From Gallibacterium melopsittaci (GTDB lineage: Bacteria > Pseudomonadota > Gammaproteobacteria > Enterobacterales > Pasteurellaceae): DNA of 53,860 nt. Location of the stretch: positions 1 through 53,860 of the forward strand of contig NZ_JBHLWA010000045.1 of assembly GCF_042433085.1 (NCBI RefSeq). Reading direction: 5' to 3'. The notes beneath the pieces are model-generated. The model saw only the letters and a list, made by a program, of their open reading frames with translations, searched no databases and was not told the DNA's origin. The position numbers and the translations under genes were made by a program. This document shows, one piece after another, positions 42,019-51,251 of this stretch. Each line of letters opens with the position of its first letter. Within the stretch, counting starts at the first letter, position 1.

Positions 42019-43200
42019 ATGACGACATTGGGTACACCGCTTACACCTGTAGCGACAAAAGTAATGATGCTAGGTTCTGGTGAGTTAGGTAAAGAGGTTG
42101 TGATTGAATTACAACGTCTTGGGGTAGAAGTGATTGCGGTTGATCGTTATGACAACGCACCTGCACAACAAGTCGCACACCGTGCTTATACCATTTCAAT
42201 GTTAGATGGTGCGGCACTAAAAGCATTAATTGAAAAAGAAAAGCCTGATTATATTGTCCCAGAAGTCGAAGCGATTGCGACTGATACGCTAGTCGAATTA
42301 GAACAACAAGGTTTTAACGTCATTCCTACCGCAAAAGCGGTGAAATTAACAATGAATCGTGAAGGAATTAGACGTTTAGCGGCAGAAGAATTAGGTTTGC
42401 CTACCTCGCCATTCCGTTTTGTTGATAATTTCACTGATTTTCAACAAGCCGTAAATGATATTGGTTTACCTTGTGTCGTAAAACCGATTATGAGTTCTTC
42501 TGGGCATGGACAGAGTATTCTAAAAAATCCAAATGATTTAGCAAAAGCCTGGCAATATGCTCAAGAAGGTGGTCGTGCTGGCGGTGGTCGAGTCATTGTC
42601 GAAGGATTTATCAAATTTGACTATGAAATTACGTTATTAACCGTGCGCCATCGTGATGGAACTTCTTTCCTCGCTCCAATAGGACACGTTCAAGTGGATG
42701 GTGATTATCGTGAATCTTGGCAACCACAAGTAATGAGTGAAATTGCGTTACAAAAAGCTCAACAAATCGCCGAAAAAATCACTGGTGCTTTAGGTGGTTA
42801 TGGTATTTTTGGTGTTGAAATGTTTGTTTGTGGCGATGAAGTCATTTTTAATGAAGTTTCACCACGTCCACATGATACCGGTATGGTTACCTTAATCTCA
42901 CAAGATCTTTCTGAGTTTGCATTACACGCTCGAGCTATTCTTGGTTTACCGATTCCACAAATTAAGTTACTTGCCCCAAGTGCGTCCAGAGCGATTGTTG
43001 TTGAAGGCAAATCAACCCAAGTCAGTTTTGCTAATTTAGAAAACGTTCTCGCTGAACCTGATACAGGCTTACGTTTATTCGGCAAAGGAGAAGTGAACGG
43101 ACACCGTCGCTTAGGCGTGATTTTAGCCAGTGCAGAAGATACAGAACAAGCTCGTGCTAAAGCAAAACGCGCTTACGATCAATTAGTAGTCACACTATAA
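42019..43200 (+). CDS. purT: formate-dependent GAR transformylase
   Basis: PurT uses formate and ATP to make formyl-GAR, bypassing folate in purine synthesis. The 393-residue ATP-grasp enzyme has VMMLGSGELGKEVVIELQRLG, DRYDNAPAQQVAHRAY, KPIMSSSGHGQS and FNEVSPRPHDTGMVT. The ATG at 42019 has AGAGGA upstream and removes a 20-codon extension that would run through the luxS terminator. No PurR box was found in the short upstream region. Confidence 0.96.
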   Translation: MTTLGTPLTPVATKVMMLGSGELGKEVVIELQRLGVEVIAVDRYDNAPAQQVAHRAYTISMLDGAALKALIEKEKPDYIVPEVEAIATDTLVELEQQGFNVIPTAKAVKLTMNREGIRRLAAEELGLPTSPFRFVDNFTDFQQAVNDIGLPCVVKPIMSSSGHGQSILKNPNDLAKAWQYAQEGGRAGGGRVIVEGFIKFDYEITLLTVRHRDGTSFLAPIGHVQVDGDYRESWQPQVMSEIALQKAQQIAEKITGALGGYGIFGVEMFVCGDEVIFNEVSPRPHDTGMVTLISQDLSEFALHARAILGLPIPQIKLLAPSASRAIVVEGKSTQVSFANLENVLAEPDTGLRLFGKGEVNGHRRLGVILASAEDTEQARAKAKRAYDQLVVTL

Positions 43201-43209
43201 ATCACAATA

Positions 43210-43231
43210 AGGTCGGATTTTGATCCGACCT
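43210..43231. terminator. hairpin between convergent purT and FAH-family genes
   Basis: AGGTCGGAT (43210-43218) pairs perfectly with 43223-43231 around TTTG. Neither side has a long T run, so termination may be weak. Confidence 0.55.
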
Positions 43232-43245
43232 ATACCGTAATCACA

Positions 43246-43947
43246 TTACTCAACAATTTTAATCTTTAACTCACCTAATTGATCAATCCCCATTTGGATA
43301 TGATCACCAGGTACAACTTTCCCTACGCCTTCTGGTGTCCCAGTAAAAATAATATCACCTGGTTCTAAGGTAAATAATGTTGATAAATGGGCAACCGTTT
43401 CAGCCACAGACCAAATTAAATCACGAATATCGCTACGTTGTTTTTCTGCACCATTCACATTTAACCAGATAGCACCAGAAGTAATATGCCCTACTTGACT
43501 AACTGGATAGATTGGCCCTATCGGTGCAGAAGCATCAAACGCCTTACCTATTTCCCAAGGACGTCCCATTGCTTTCATCTGATTTTGTAAATCACGCCGT
43601 GTCATATCTAATCCTACGGCATATCCCCAAATATATTCTAATGCAGTATCCGCAGAAATATTTCGACCAGACTTACCAATCACCGCGACTAATTCACCTT
43701 CATAATGCAAATTCTCAGTCAGACTTGGATAAGGAAAAGCATAAGTTTCCCCTGGCATCACAGGACGAATAGCATCTGCTGGCTTACAAAAGAAAAATGG
43801 TGGTTCACGATCAGGATCGTGTCCCATCTCTCGAGCATGGGCTGCATAATTTCGTCCAACACAATAAACACGACGTACCGCAAAAAGCTGGTCACTATTG
43901 ACTACTGGAATTGCGGCAACTGGTGGTGGGGTAAAAACATATGACAT
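43246..43947 (-). CDS. fumarylacetoacetate hydrolase (FAH) family protein, fumarylpyruvate hydrolase-like
   Basis: The 233-residue protein is one FAH domain with RVYCVGRNYAAHAREMG, PPFFFCKPADAI, the metal-binding LHYEGELVAVIG, GYAVGLDMTRRDLQ and FTGTPEGVGKV. Close relatives are YcgM, FAHD1 and fumarylpyruvate hydrolases; activities include acylpyruvate hydrolysis and oxaloacetate decarboxylation or tautomerisation. No aromatic degradation genes are nearby, so a housekeeping oxaloacetate or acylpyruvate role is more likely than gentisate catabolism. AAGGAG precedes the ATG. It is divergent from the ribose operon. Confidence 0.86.
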   Translation of the reverse strand: MSYVFTPPPVAAIPVVNSDQLFAVRRVYCVGRNYAAHAREMGHDPDREPPFFFCKPADAIRPVMPGETYAFPYPSLTENLHYEGELVAVIGKSGRNISADTALEYIWGYAVGLDMTRRDLQNQMKAMGRPWEIGKAFDASAPIGPIYPVSQVGHITSGAIWLNVNGAEKQRSDIRDLIWSVAETVAHLSTLFTLEPGDIIFTGTPEGVGKVVPGDHIQMGIDQLGELKIKIVE

Positions 43948-44092
43948 AGTGTTTGCTCCTTGTTATTTAATCATTTTTTAACGTAAAACCTTGATTGAGT
44001 TTTTCTGTTATTTTTACTGCTATAGTCTATTTTGCAATGACTATTCTCTATTTAAAAAGATAAATACTGCAAATCTTGACTTAAAAATTTAT

Positions 44093-44108
44093 TTTGATCC
44101 GCTTCACA
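44093..44108 (+). promoter_or_regulatory. CRP site of the ribose operon
   Basis: TTTGA-N6-TCACA matches 9 of 10 core bases of the CRP consensus TGTGA-N6-TCACA. Its centre is about 60 bp upstream of the predicted start site, the usual class I position. Confidence 0.65.
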
Positions 44109-44125
44109 AATTTAAAATTTGCTTA

Positions 44126-44154
44126 TTTTCAGGGTAGAAAAACTCCTCTATGAT
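44126..44154 (+). promoter_or_regulatory. probable rbs promoter
   Basis: TATGAT (44149-44154) is a good -10; TTTTCA, 17 bases before it, is a poor -35, as expected of a CRP-activated promoter. The start site would be near 44161. Confidence 0.5.
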
Positions 44155-44158
44155 TTCT

Positions 44159-44174
44159 ATCGAAACGTTTCGAT
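44159..44174 (+). promoter_or_regulatory. RbsR operator
   Basis: ATCGAAACGTTTCGAT is a perfect 16-bp palindrome of LacI-family type, very close to the E. coli RbsR site, and covers the predicted start site 22 bases before rbsD. The operon's last gene encodes RbsR. Confidence 0.85.
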
Positions 44175-44196
44175 GACAAAAAAATAGGAGTAAAAA

Positions 44197-44616
44197 ATGA
44201 AAAAAGTAGGCATTTTAAATTCGCACCTCTCTCATGTCATTGCAACTTTAGGTCATACCGATTCACTTACGCTTTGTGATGCGGGGTTGCCAATTCCAAG
44301 ACACGCAGATTGTGTTGATCTCGCATTAACTCCAGGTATCCCAAGTTTTCTTGCTGTTTTTGATGCCGTTGTGAGTGAATGCTTCGTTGAAAAAGTCTTA
44401 CTCGCAGAAGAAATTAAAGAAAAAAATCCAGTCATCCATACTGCTTTATTACAACGTTTGGCGCAATTAGGACAACAACAAAATAACGAAATCATCATTG
44501 ATTACGTTTCACATACAGAATTCAAACAAACAAGCCAAGCAAGTAAAGGCTTTGTCCGTTCTGGTGAATGTACTCCTTATGCCAACATTATTATTTATTC
44601 AGGTGTTCCTTTTTAA
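44197..44616 (+). CDS. rbsD: D-ribose pyranase
   Basis: RbsD converts beta-pyranose ribose into the furanose form used by ribokinase. The 139-residue protein has the catalytic H20 in THLGH-like TLGH, D28 in CDAGLPIP and the C-terminal RSGECTPYANIIIYSGV. It is the first gene of rbsDACBKR, with AGGAG upstream and 12 bases before rbsA. Its promoter region carries CRP and RbsR sites. Confidence 0.95.
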   Translation: MKKVGILNSHLSHVIATLGHTDSLTLCDAGLPIPRHADCVDLALTPGIPSFLAVFDAVVSECFVEKVLLAEEIKEKNPVIHTALLQRLAQLGQQQNNEIIIDYVSHTEFKQTSQASKGFVRSGECTPYANIIIYSGVPF

Positions 44617-44628
44617 GAGGAAAAAACG

Positions 44629-46116
44629 ATGCAACCAATTCTTAAATTAGACAATATCTGCAAATCTTTCCCTGGTGTACGTGCTTTATATAAAGCAGGA
44701 TTGTCAGTCTATCCAGGTAGAGTAATGGCATTAATGGGCGAAAATGGTGCAGGTAAATCTACCTTGATGAAAATTTTGACAGGCATTTATACCAAAGATG
44801 AAGGTTCGATTCACTATCTTGGTCAAGAAGTTACCTTTAAAAATCCTAAAGCATCGCAACTTGCGGGAATCAGTATTATTCATCAAGAATTAAATATTAT
44901 TCCTAATCTTACTATTGCGGAAAATATCTTTTTAGGTCGTGAATTTACCACCCGATTTGGCGGAATCGATTGGGCAAAAATGTCTGCTGAATCAGAAAAA
45001 TTACTCCGCCGTTTAAAAGTAAAACATAGTCCATCTACCCCAGTTGATCAGTTATCACTTGGTGAATTACAGATGATCGAAATTGCTAAAGCACTTAGTT
45101 TTGATGCCAAAGTGATCATTATGGATGAACCGACTGATGCCCTCACTGATACCGAAACAGCTGCACTATTTGATGTGATTCGTGAACTCAAAACACAAGG
45201 TTGTGGCATTGTATTTATCTCTCACCGTATGCAAGATATTTTTACCATTTGCGATGATGTCACAATTTTACGCGATGGCGAATTAATTGCCGAATGTGAG
45301 TTAAGCCAAATCAATGAAGAGCAATTAATCGAACTGATGGTTGGTCGGAAACTATCCGAACAATATCCACATATCAACTCTCCAATTGGTGAAACCGTGT
45401 TAGAAGTTAAAAATCTTAGTGGTCACGGTGTGCATAACGCTTCCTTCCGTTTAAATAAAGGTGAAATTTTAGGTATTTCTGGATTGATGGGTGCTGGCAG
45501 AACTGAACTAATGAAATTAATTTATGGTGCTTATCATAAAACCAGTGGTGAAATTTATTTGCATCAAAAACAACTGTCCATTCACTCACCACAAGATGGT
45601 TTAAATAATGGCATTGTCTATATTTCGGAAGATCGGAAAGGTGACGGTTTAGTGTTAGGTATGACGATCAAAGAAAATATGACCCTAACTGCCTTAAAAC
45701 AATTAACCGAACATTACTCTATTAATCATAAGAAAGAAAAAATGACCGTAACAGATTTCATTGATCTGTTTAATATTAAAACCCCATCAATGGATCAAAC
45801 AATTGGTTTACTCTCTGGTGGTAATCAACAGAAAGTAGCAATTGCTAAAGGGTTAATGACTCGCCCTGATGTGTTAATTCTCGATGAGCCAACACGTGGA
45901 ATTGATGTTGGTGCAAAAAAAGAAATCTATCAATTAATCAATAAATTTAAAGAAGAAGGGATGAGCATCATCATTGTTTCTTCAGATATGCCTGAAATTA
46001 TTGGTATGAGCGATCGCGTTTTAGTGATGAATAACGGTGAAATTAGTGCTGAGTTTTTGCGTGATGATGTTAGTCAGGAAAAACTCCTTACCGCCGCAAT
46101 TACACAAATTCATTAA
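44629..46116 (+). CDS. rbsA: ribose ABC transporter ATPase
   Basis: RbsA drives ribose import. The 495-residue protein has two ABC domains. The first has Walker A GENGAGKST, signature LSLGELQMIEIAKAL and Walker B IIMDEP. The second has the altered Walker A GLMGAGRTE typical of RbsA/XylG, with signature LSGGNQQKVAIAKGL and Walker B LILDEPTRGIDVGAK. rbsC follows after 16 bases. Confidence 0.96.
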   Translation: MQPILKLDNICKSFPGVRALYKAGLSVYPGRVMALMGENGAGKSTLMKILTGIYTKDEGSIHYLGQEVTFKNPKASQLAGISIIHQELNIIPNLTIAENIFLGREFTTRFGGIDWAKMSAESEKLLRRLKVKHSPSTPVDQLSLGELQMIEIAKALSFDAKVIIMDEPTDALTDTETAALFDVIRELKTQGCGIVFISHRMQDIFTICDDVTILRDGELIAECELSQINEEQLIELMVGRKLSEQYPHINSPIGETVLEVKNLSGHGVHNASFRLNKGEILGISGLMGAGRTELMKLIYGAYHKTSGEIYLHQKQLSIHSPQDGLNNGIVYISEDRKGDGLVLGMTIKENMTLTALKQLTEHYSINHKKEKMTVTDFIDLFNIKTPSMDQTIGLLSGGNQQKVAIAKGLMTRPDVLILDEPTRGIDVGAKKEIYQLINKFKEEGMSIIIVSSDMPEIIGMSDRVLVMNNGEISAEFLRDDVSQEKLLTAAITQIH

Positions 46117-46132
46117 TTAATAAGGATGTATT

Positions 46133-47110
46133 ATGGCTACCCCAACCATGACAAATAAACAATTTAATTTAAAAGAATTTTTAATCGAACAACGTTCTAT
46201 TATTGCGTTACTTGTTCTTATTGTTATCGTTTCATTTATTAGTCCAAATTTTTTCACAATCGATAACTTATTGAATATTCTCCGTCAAACCTCTGTGAAT
46301 GCGATTATCGCAGTAGGGATGACATTTGTTATTTTAACCGCTGGCATCGACCTCTCTGTTGGTTCAATCCTTGCATTAACTGGTGCAGTGGCTGCGTCAC
46401 TAGTAAACCTTGAGCTTTCAATTTTTGTTGTGATTCCACTCGTATTACTCTTTGGTACCTTACTTGGTGGTGTTAGTGGTGTCATCATTGCTAAAGGTAA
46501 GGTACAGGCCTTTATTGCTACCTTAGTTACCATGACATTATTACGTGGTGTCACTATGGTTTATACCGATGGTCGTCCTATTAGTATTGGTTTTTCAGAT
46601 GCAGCCGATCAATTTACTTTCCTTGGTACTGGTTACCTACTCGGTATTCCATTCCCAATCTGGTTAATGGCAATTATTTTCGCCGTTGCTTGGTATCTAC
46701 TTAAACATACACCAATCGGTCGTTATATCTATGCACTTGGTGGTAATGAATCTGCGACCCGTTTATCTGGTATTAATGTTGATAAAGTAAAAATCTTTGT
46801 TTATGCCGTCAGTGGTTTCCTTGCAACCGTTGCAGGTCTTATTGTTACTTCCCGTTTATCCTCTGCCCAACCAACTGCAGGCGTATCTTATGAATTAGAT
46901 GCGATTGCTGCTGTCGTTGTTGGTGGTACCAGTTTAATGGGCGGTAAAGGACGAATTATGGGTACTTTAATCGGGGCATTAATTATTGGTTTCTTAAATA
47001 ATGCTTTAAACCTTTTAGATATTTCGTCTTATTACCAAATGATTGCTAAATCTATTGTGATCTTACTTGCTGTACTCACAGATCATTTTTGTAGTCGTAA
47101 ATCAGCCTAA
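46133..47110 (+). CDS. rbsC: ribose ABC transporter permease
   Basis: RbsC is the membrane channel, working as a dimer with RbsA. The 325-residue protein has about ten hydrophobic segments with AVGMTFVILTAGIDLSVGSILALTG, GGNESATRLSGINVDKVK (coupling region), ELDAIAAVVVGGTSLMGGKG and the final LTDHF. Size matches E. coli (321). AAGGA precedes the ATG, and rbsB follows after 35 bases. Confidence 0.96.
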   Translation: MATPTMTNKQFNLKEFLIEQRSIIALLVLIVIVSFISPNFFTIDNLLNILRQTSVNAIIAVGMTFVILTAGIDLSVGSILALTGAVAASLVNLELSIFVVIPLVLLFGTLLGGVSGVIIAKGKVQAFIATLVTMTLLRGVTMVYTDGRPISIGFSDAADQFTFLGTGYLLGIPFPIWLMAIIFAVAWYLLKHTPIGRYIYALGGNESATRLSGINVDKVKIFVYAVSGFLATVAGLIVTSRLSSAQPTAGVSYELDAIAAVVVGGTSLMGGKGRIMGTLIGALIIGFLNNALNLLDISSYYQMIAKSIVILLAVLTDHFCSRKSA

Positions 47111-47145
47111 CTTATTTAGTCAACCCTAATTAAAGGAGAACCTTT

Positions 47146-48027
47146 ATGAAAAAACTTACTCTTATCGCATCCGCTTTAGTTCTCGGTACGCTTGCAAGTA
47201 ATGTTGCATTAGCAAAAGATACTATCGCCCTTGCTGTTTCCACATTAGATAATCCATTTTTCGTTACCTTAAAAGAAGGTGCTGAAAAAGAAGCACAAAA
47301 ATTAGGCTATAATCTCGTTGTTTTAGATTCGCAAAACGATCCATCTAAAGAGCTTGCTAATGTTGAAGACATCACTGTTCGTGGTGCAAAAGTTTTATTA
47401 ATCAACCCAACTGACTCAACTGCCGTTGCGAATGCAGTTCGTGTTGCTAATAAGAAAAAAATCCCAGTCATCACTTTAGACCGTGGTGCCGCACAAGGTG
47501 AAGTCGTAAGCCATATCGCATCTGACAACGTTGCTGGTGGTAAAATGGCGGGTGATTTTATTGCGAAAAAATTAGGTGATAATGCCAAAGTTATCCAATT
47601 AGAAGGTATTGCAGGTACCTCTGCTGCTCGTGAACGTGGTGAAGGATTTAAACAAGCTGTTGATGCACACCACTTTAATGTCCTTGCTAGCCAACCAGCC
47701 GATTTTGACCGTACTAAAGGATTAAACGTAATGGAAAATCTTTTAACCGCTCAACCAAGTGTACAAGCTGTATTTGCACAAAATGATGAAATGGCATTAG
47801 GTGCAATTCGTGCGATCCAAGCAGCAAATAAATCTGTGGTCATTGTTGGTTTTGATGGAACAGATGACGGTGTCAAAGCCGTAAAAAGTGGCAAACTTGC
47901 TGCAACTATTGCTCAACAACCTGATCTTATTGGTGCACTAGGCGTACAAACTGCAGATAAAGTGATTAAAGGTCAAGCTGTTGAAGCGAAAATCCCAGTG
48001 CCATTAAAAGTGGTTACTAAAGAATAA
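47146..48027 (+). CDS. rbsB: ribose-binding periplasmic protein
   Basis: RbsB captures ribose in the periplasm. The 293-residue precursor has a signal peptide cut after NVALA23, then DTIALAVSTLDNPFFVTLKEGAEKEA, INPTDSTAVANAV, TLDRGAAQGEVVSHIASDN and QNDEMALGAIRAIQAA. In Aggregatibacter and Haemophilus, RbsB also takes up AI-2, so a second ligand is possible given luxS nearby. AAAGGAG gives a strong ribosome binding site. A hairpin follows the gene. Confidence 0.96.
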   Translation: MKKLTLIASALVLGTLASNVALAKDTIALAVSTLDNPFFVTLKEGAEKEAQKLGYNLVVLDSQNDPSKELANVEDITVRGAKVLLINPTDSTAVANAVRVANKKKIPVITLDRGAAQGEVVSHIASDNVAGGKMAGDFIAKKLGDNAKVIQLEGIAGTSAARERGEGFKQAVDAHHFNVLASQPADFDRTKGLNVMENLLTAQPSVQAVFAQNDEMALGAIRAIQAANKSVVIVGFDGTDDGVKAVKSGKLAATIAQQPDLIGALGVQTADKVIKGQAVEAKIPVPLKVVTKE

Positions 48028-48038
48028 TTACTATAAAC

Positions 48039-48066
48039 GTGGGTGGAAGGAATATTTTTCACCCAC
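48039..48066 (+). terminator. hairpin after rbsB, possible partial terminator or mRNA stabiliser
   Basis: GTGGGTG (48039-48045) pairs with CACCCAC (48060-48066), followed by only TTTC. It could lower rbsK and rbsR expression relative to the binding protein, or protect the rbsB mRNA 3' end. Confidence 0.5.
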
Positions 48067-48111
48067 TTTCAAATATTGTTGTATTGATTAAGCATCTAAG
48101 GAGTTTTTATT

Positions 48112-49041
48112 ATGTCTGCAAATAAAATGCTTACCGTACTTGGTAGTATTAACGCTGATCACGTCATTCAAGTACCCTATTTCCCTCAACCAGGCGAAAC
48201 GCTATCAGGTAAAAATTATCATATTGTTTTCGGAGGTAAAGGGGCAAATCAAGCAGTTGCAGCAGCTCGTTTAGGTGCCAAAGTCCAATTTATTGCTTGT
48301 ATCGGTAATGATGATATTGGGCAACAAATGAAAACCTCCTTTCAACAACAAGGTATTGATGTTAATAGCATTACCACGATTGATGGTGAAACTACGGGTA
48401 TTGCAATGATCCAAGTTGCTCAAAATGGTGAGAATAGTATTGTCATTTCTGCTGGAGCAAATGCACATTTATCTACTGATCTTGTCGCTAAATTTGCACA
48501 ACAAATTACGCAAGCAGAAGCGATCTTAATGCAATTAGAAACGCCATTAGAAGGTGTTATGTATGCAGCTAAAATTGCGAAACAAGTGGGTACACACGTT
48601 GTACTTAATCCTGCACCTGCCCGTGCATTACCTGATGAGTTATTTTCGCTGTTAACTATGATTACCCCTAATGAAACCGAAGCTGAAATTCTCACTGGTG
48701 TAAAAGTGGTTGATGAAGAGAGTGCAAAACGTGCTGCACAAATTTTCCATCAAAAAGGGGTAGCGATTGTATTAATTACCTTAGGGGCAAAAGGGGTATT
48801 TATTAGCCACAATCAACTACAAAAAATTATTCCTGGTTTCCGTGTAGAAGCTAAAGATACTACGGCTGCAGGTGATACCTTTAATGGTGCACTTGTTACC
48901 GCTTTACTCGAAAATCAATCGCTTGAAGAAGCTATCCAATTTGCACATGCTGCCGCAGCAATTAGCGTTACCCGTTTTGGTGCACAATCTTCTATTCCAA
49001 CCAAAGAGGAAACCATTGCTTTTTTACAAAAAGCGGAATAA
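48112..49041 (+). CDS. rbsK: ribokinase
   Basis: RbsK phosphorylates D-ribose at O5. The 309-residue PfkB-family kinase has GSINADHVIQVPYFPQPGET, the N-terminal signature GGKGANQAVAAARLG and the C-terminal DTTAAGDTFNGALV with the catalytic Asp. It lies after the rbsB hairpin with AAGGAG upstream. Confidence 0.97.
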   Translation: MSANKMLTVLGSINADHVIQVPYFPQPGETLSGKNYHIVFGGKGANQAVAAARLGAKVQFIACIGNDDIGQQMKTSFQQQGIDVNSITTIDGETTGIAMIQVAQNGENSIVISAGANAHLSTDLVAKFAQQITQAEAILMQLETPLEGVMYAAKIAKQVGTHVVLNPAPARALPDELFSLLTMITPNETEAEILTGVKVVDEESAKRAAQIFHQKGVAIVLITLGAKGVFISHNQLQKIIPGFRVEAKDTTAAGDTFNGALVTALLENQSLEEAIQFAHAAAAISVTRFGAQSSIPTKEETIAFLQKAE

Positions 49042-49072
49042 CTTAGCCAACTCGCAGTAATAGGGGTGATTT

Positions 49073-50068
49073 ATGGCAACAATGAAAGACATTGCAAGAA
49101 TTGCAAAAGTTTCTACATCAACAGTTTCACATGTCATCAATAATAGTCGTTACGTCAGTGATGAGATGCGTGAAAAAATTATGAAAGTTGTACAAGAATT
49201 AAATTACACCCCTTCTGCTGTTGCTCGTAGTTTAAAAGTTAAAGAAACCAAAACCTTAGGTATGTTAGTGACTGCCACCAGCAATCCATTTTTTGCGGAA
49301 GTGGTAAGTGGCGTTGAACAATATTGTAATCAACATCAATACAATTTAATTATTTCTAGTACTGATGGTGATGAAGCTCGCTTATTACAAAATATCCAAA
49401 CATTAATCCAAAAACAGGTTGATGGTTTATTGTTAATGTATTCTGATGCACGTCATTCACTGGTGAAACAACTCAATGTCCAGCTACCTATGGTCATTAT
49501 GGATTGGTGGCCAACTGCACTTAATGCGGATCGAATTTACGAAGATTCAGAAGCAGGCGCTTATTTAGCGACTAAAACCCTGATTGAACAAGGTCATCAG
49601 AAAATTGCCATTATCACGGGTAAATTAGATAAATCTTTAGCACATAACCGTTTAATTGGTTATCAAAAAGCGTTACAAGACGCAAACCTTACAATTAACC
49701 CTGAATGGATTATTGAAAGTCATTTCGATTTTGAAGGCGGTGTTGAGGGAATGAAAAAATTATTGCTAGCCAAAGATCGTCCAACGGCTATTTTTGCGTG
49801 TAGTGATACGATTGCGGTTGGCGTTTATCAAGTTGCTTGGCAGCAAGGTTTACGCATTCCAGAAGATATTTCCGTGATTGGTTACGATAATATTATGCTT
49901 GCACAATATTTAACGCCACCGCTCACCACGATCCATCAACCTAAAGCAGAATTGGGGAAACTTGCAGTAGAAACGTTATTACAACGAATTAAATCACCAC
50001 AACAAGAGTATAAAACGTTAATGCTTGAGCCTGAATTAATTGTGCGACAATCAATTAAGAAACTTTAA
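49073..50068 (+). CDS. rbsR: ribose operon repressor, LacI family
   Basis: RbsR represses rbs until ribose or its derivative binds. The 331-residue protein has an N-terminal helix-turn-helix (MKDIARIAKVSTSTVSHVINNSRYVSDEMR), the hinge helix PSAVARSLK and a periplasmic-binding-protein-like core similar to RbsB. The palindrome at 44159-44174 is its likely operator. It closes the operon; no strong terminator was seen in the 127 bases before the next gene. Confidence 0.94.
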   Translation: MATMKDIARIAKVSTSTVSHVINNSRYVSDEMREKIMKVVQELNYTPSAVARSLKVKETKTLGMLVTATSNPFFAEVVSGVEQYCNQHQYNLIISSTDGDEARLLQNIQTLIQKQVDGLLLMYSDARHSLVKQLNVQLPMVIMDWWPTALNADRIYEDSEAGAYLATKTLIEQGHQKIAIITGKLDKSLAHNRLIGYQKALQDANLTINPEWIIESHFDFEGGVEGMKKLLLAKDRPTAIFACSDTIAVGVYQVAWQQGLRIPEDISVIGYDNIMLAQYLTPPLTTIHQPKAELGKLAVETLLQRIKSPQQEYKTLMLEPELIVRQSIKKL

Positions 50069-50098
50069 GCCAACAAATTATTTCTTTCTTATTTAAAT

Positions 50099-50114
50099 TG
50101 TGATCCACTACACA
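50099..50114 (+). promoter_or_regulatory. CRP site upstream of the TRAP operon
   Basis: TGTGA-N6-ACACA matches 9 of 10 core bases of the CRP consensus, with AATT flanks on both sides. It lies about 75 bp upstream of the predicted start site. Confidence 0.6.
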
Positions 50115-50146
50115 ATTCAAATCACACTTACTTGCATATTTATGCA

Positions 50147-50175
50147 TTAACATCTATTTTACAATTTTATTTAAT
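50147..50175 (+). promoter_or_regulatory. probable promoter of the TRAP operon
   Basis: TTAACA (50147-50152), a 17-base spacer and TTTAAT (50170-50175) form a reasonable sigma-70 promoter, with a start near 50182 and a 23-base leader. Confidence 0.5.
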
Positions 50176-50204
50176 TCTAATAACACAACATCGGGATGGC
50201 TCAT

Positions 50205-51251
50205 ATGGCAAAATTTAAAACACTTCTCCTTTCATCACTTCTTGTTTCATCTGTCGTACTTGTTGGTTGTAATGATGAAAAAGAAAAACCGACAACTAAT
50301 ACAACAGCCAATACAACAGAACAAGCTGCCCCAGCACCTGCTGCGACAAGTGACAATTCTGCACCAAAACTGGCTTCTAAGTTTGTTACGATTGCAACTG
50401 GTGGGGCTTCAGGTCCTTATAACATTATTGGTACTACACTTGCCGAAATTTATTCAACAGATTTAAAAGCAAACTCTAAAACCCAAACGACAGGTGCTTC
50501 AGTAGAAAATATTAATTTATTGAATAGTAAAAAAGTTGAAATGGCATTTGTGATGCGTGACGCATTAAGTGATGCGGTAAATGGTTTAGGTAGTTTTGAA
50601 AATAAAAAAATTACAACAGTAAGTGAAATTGCAGGACTTTATCCAAATTTCGTACAAATCATTACATCGAAAAAAACAGGCATTAAAACCATTTCTGATT
50701 TAAAAGGTCATCGTGTTGCAACAGGTGCTCAAAACTCTGGAGTAGAAGTGAATGCACGTAAATTATTAGCTGGTTTCGGTATTACCTATAACGATATTAC
50801 TGTTGATTACTTAGGTTATGCAGAAGCAGTTGATGCGTTAAAAGCTGGACGTATTGATGCAGCATTTTTAACCAGTGGATTACCAAATTCATCCTTAATG
50901 GAATTACAACAAGGTTTTGATCTTCAGTTAGTCAGTATTCCAAAAGAGGGTGCTGAAAAAATTATGCAAGAGTATCCTTACTTCACTTCAATGGTAATCC
51001 CAGCAGGGACTTACAATAATGCGGAAGATATTCCAACTATTGCTATCCGTAACGCATTAATTGTACGTTCAGATTTAAGTGATGATGATGTATATCTACT
51101 CACTAAAACCTTCTTTGAAAGTTTGGATAAATTAAAATCTTCACACCAAGCCGCCAAAGATATCAGCTTAGAAGAAGCTCAAAAAGGTGCAATTGCCCCA
51201 TTACATCCGGGTGCAAAACGTTATTATGACGAAATGAGCAAAAAACAATAA
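50205..51251 (+). CDS. TAXI-family TRAP transporter solute-binding lipoprotein
   Basis: The 348-residue protein has a lipoprotein signal ending L19-V-G-C22, a Thr/Asn/Ala/Pro-rich linker (about 25-50) and a TAXI-type binding domain starting FVTIATGGASGPYNIIGTTLAEI. NSGVEVNARKLLAGFGI and LHPGAKRYYDE are typical of the family. It should capture a small organic acid or amino acid. A lipid anchor is unusual for a Gram-negative TRAP receptor, most of which are free periplasmic proteins. The ATG at 50205 is preferred over 50196 by spacing to GGGA. DUF1850 and permease genes follow. Confidence 0.88.
   Translation: MAKFKTLLLSSLLVSSVVLVGCNDEKEKPTTNTTANTTEQAAPAPAATSDNSAPKLASKFVTIATGGASGPYNIIGTTLAEIYSTDLKANSKTQTTGASVENINLLNSKKVEMAFVMRDALSDAVNGLGSFENKKITTVSEIAGLYPNFVQIITSKKTGIKTISDLKGHRVATGAQNSGVEVNARKLLAGFGITYNDITVDYLGYAEAVDALKAGRIDAAFLTSGLPNSSLMELQQGFDLQLVSIPKEGAEKIMQEYPYFTSMVIPAGTYNNAEDIPTIAIRNALIVRSDLSDDDVYLLTKTFFESLDKLKSSHQAAKDISLEEAQKGAIAPLHPGAKRYYDEMSKKQ

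Noticed and set aside
43210..43231. riboswitch-like hairpin for purT or the FAH gene
   Set aside because: It lies between two stop codons of convergent genes, so it can only be a 3'-end element.
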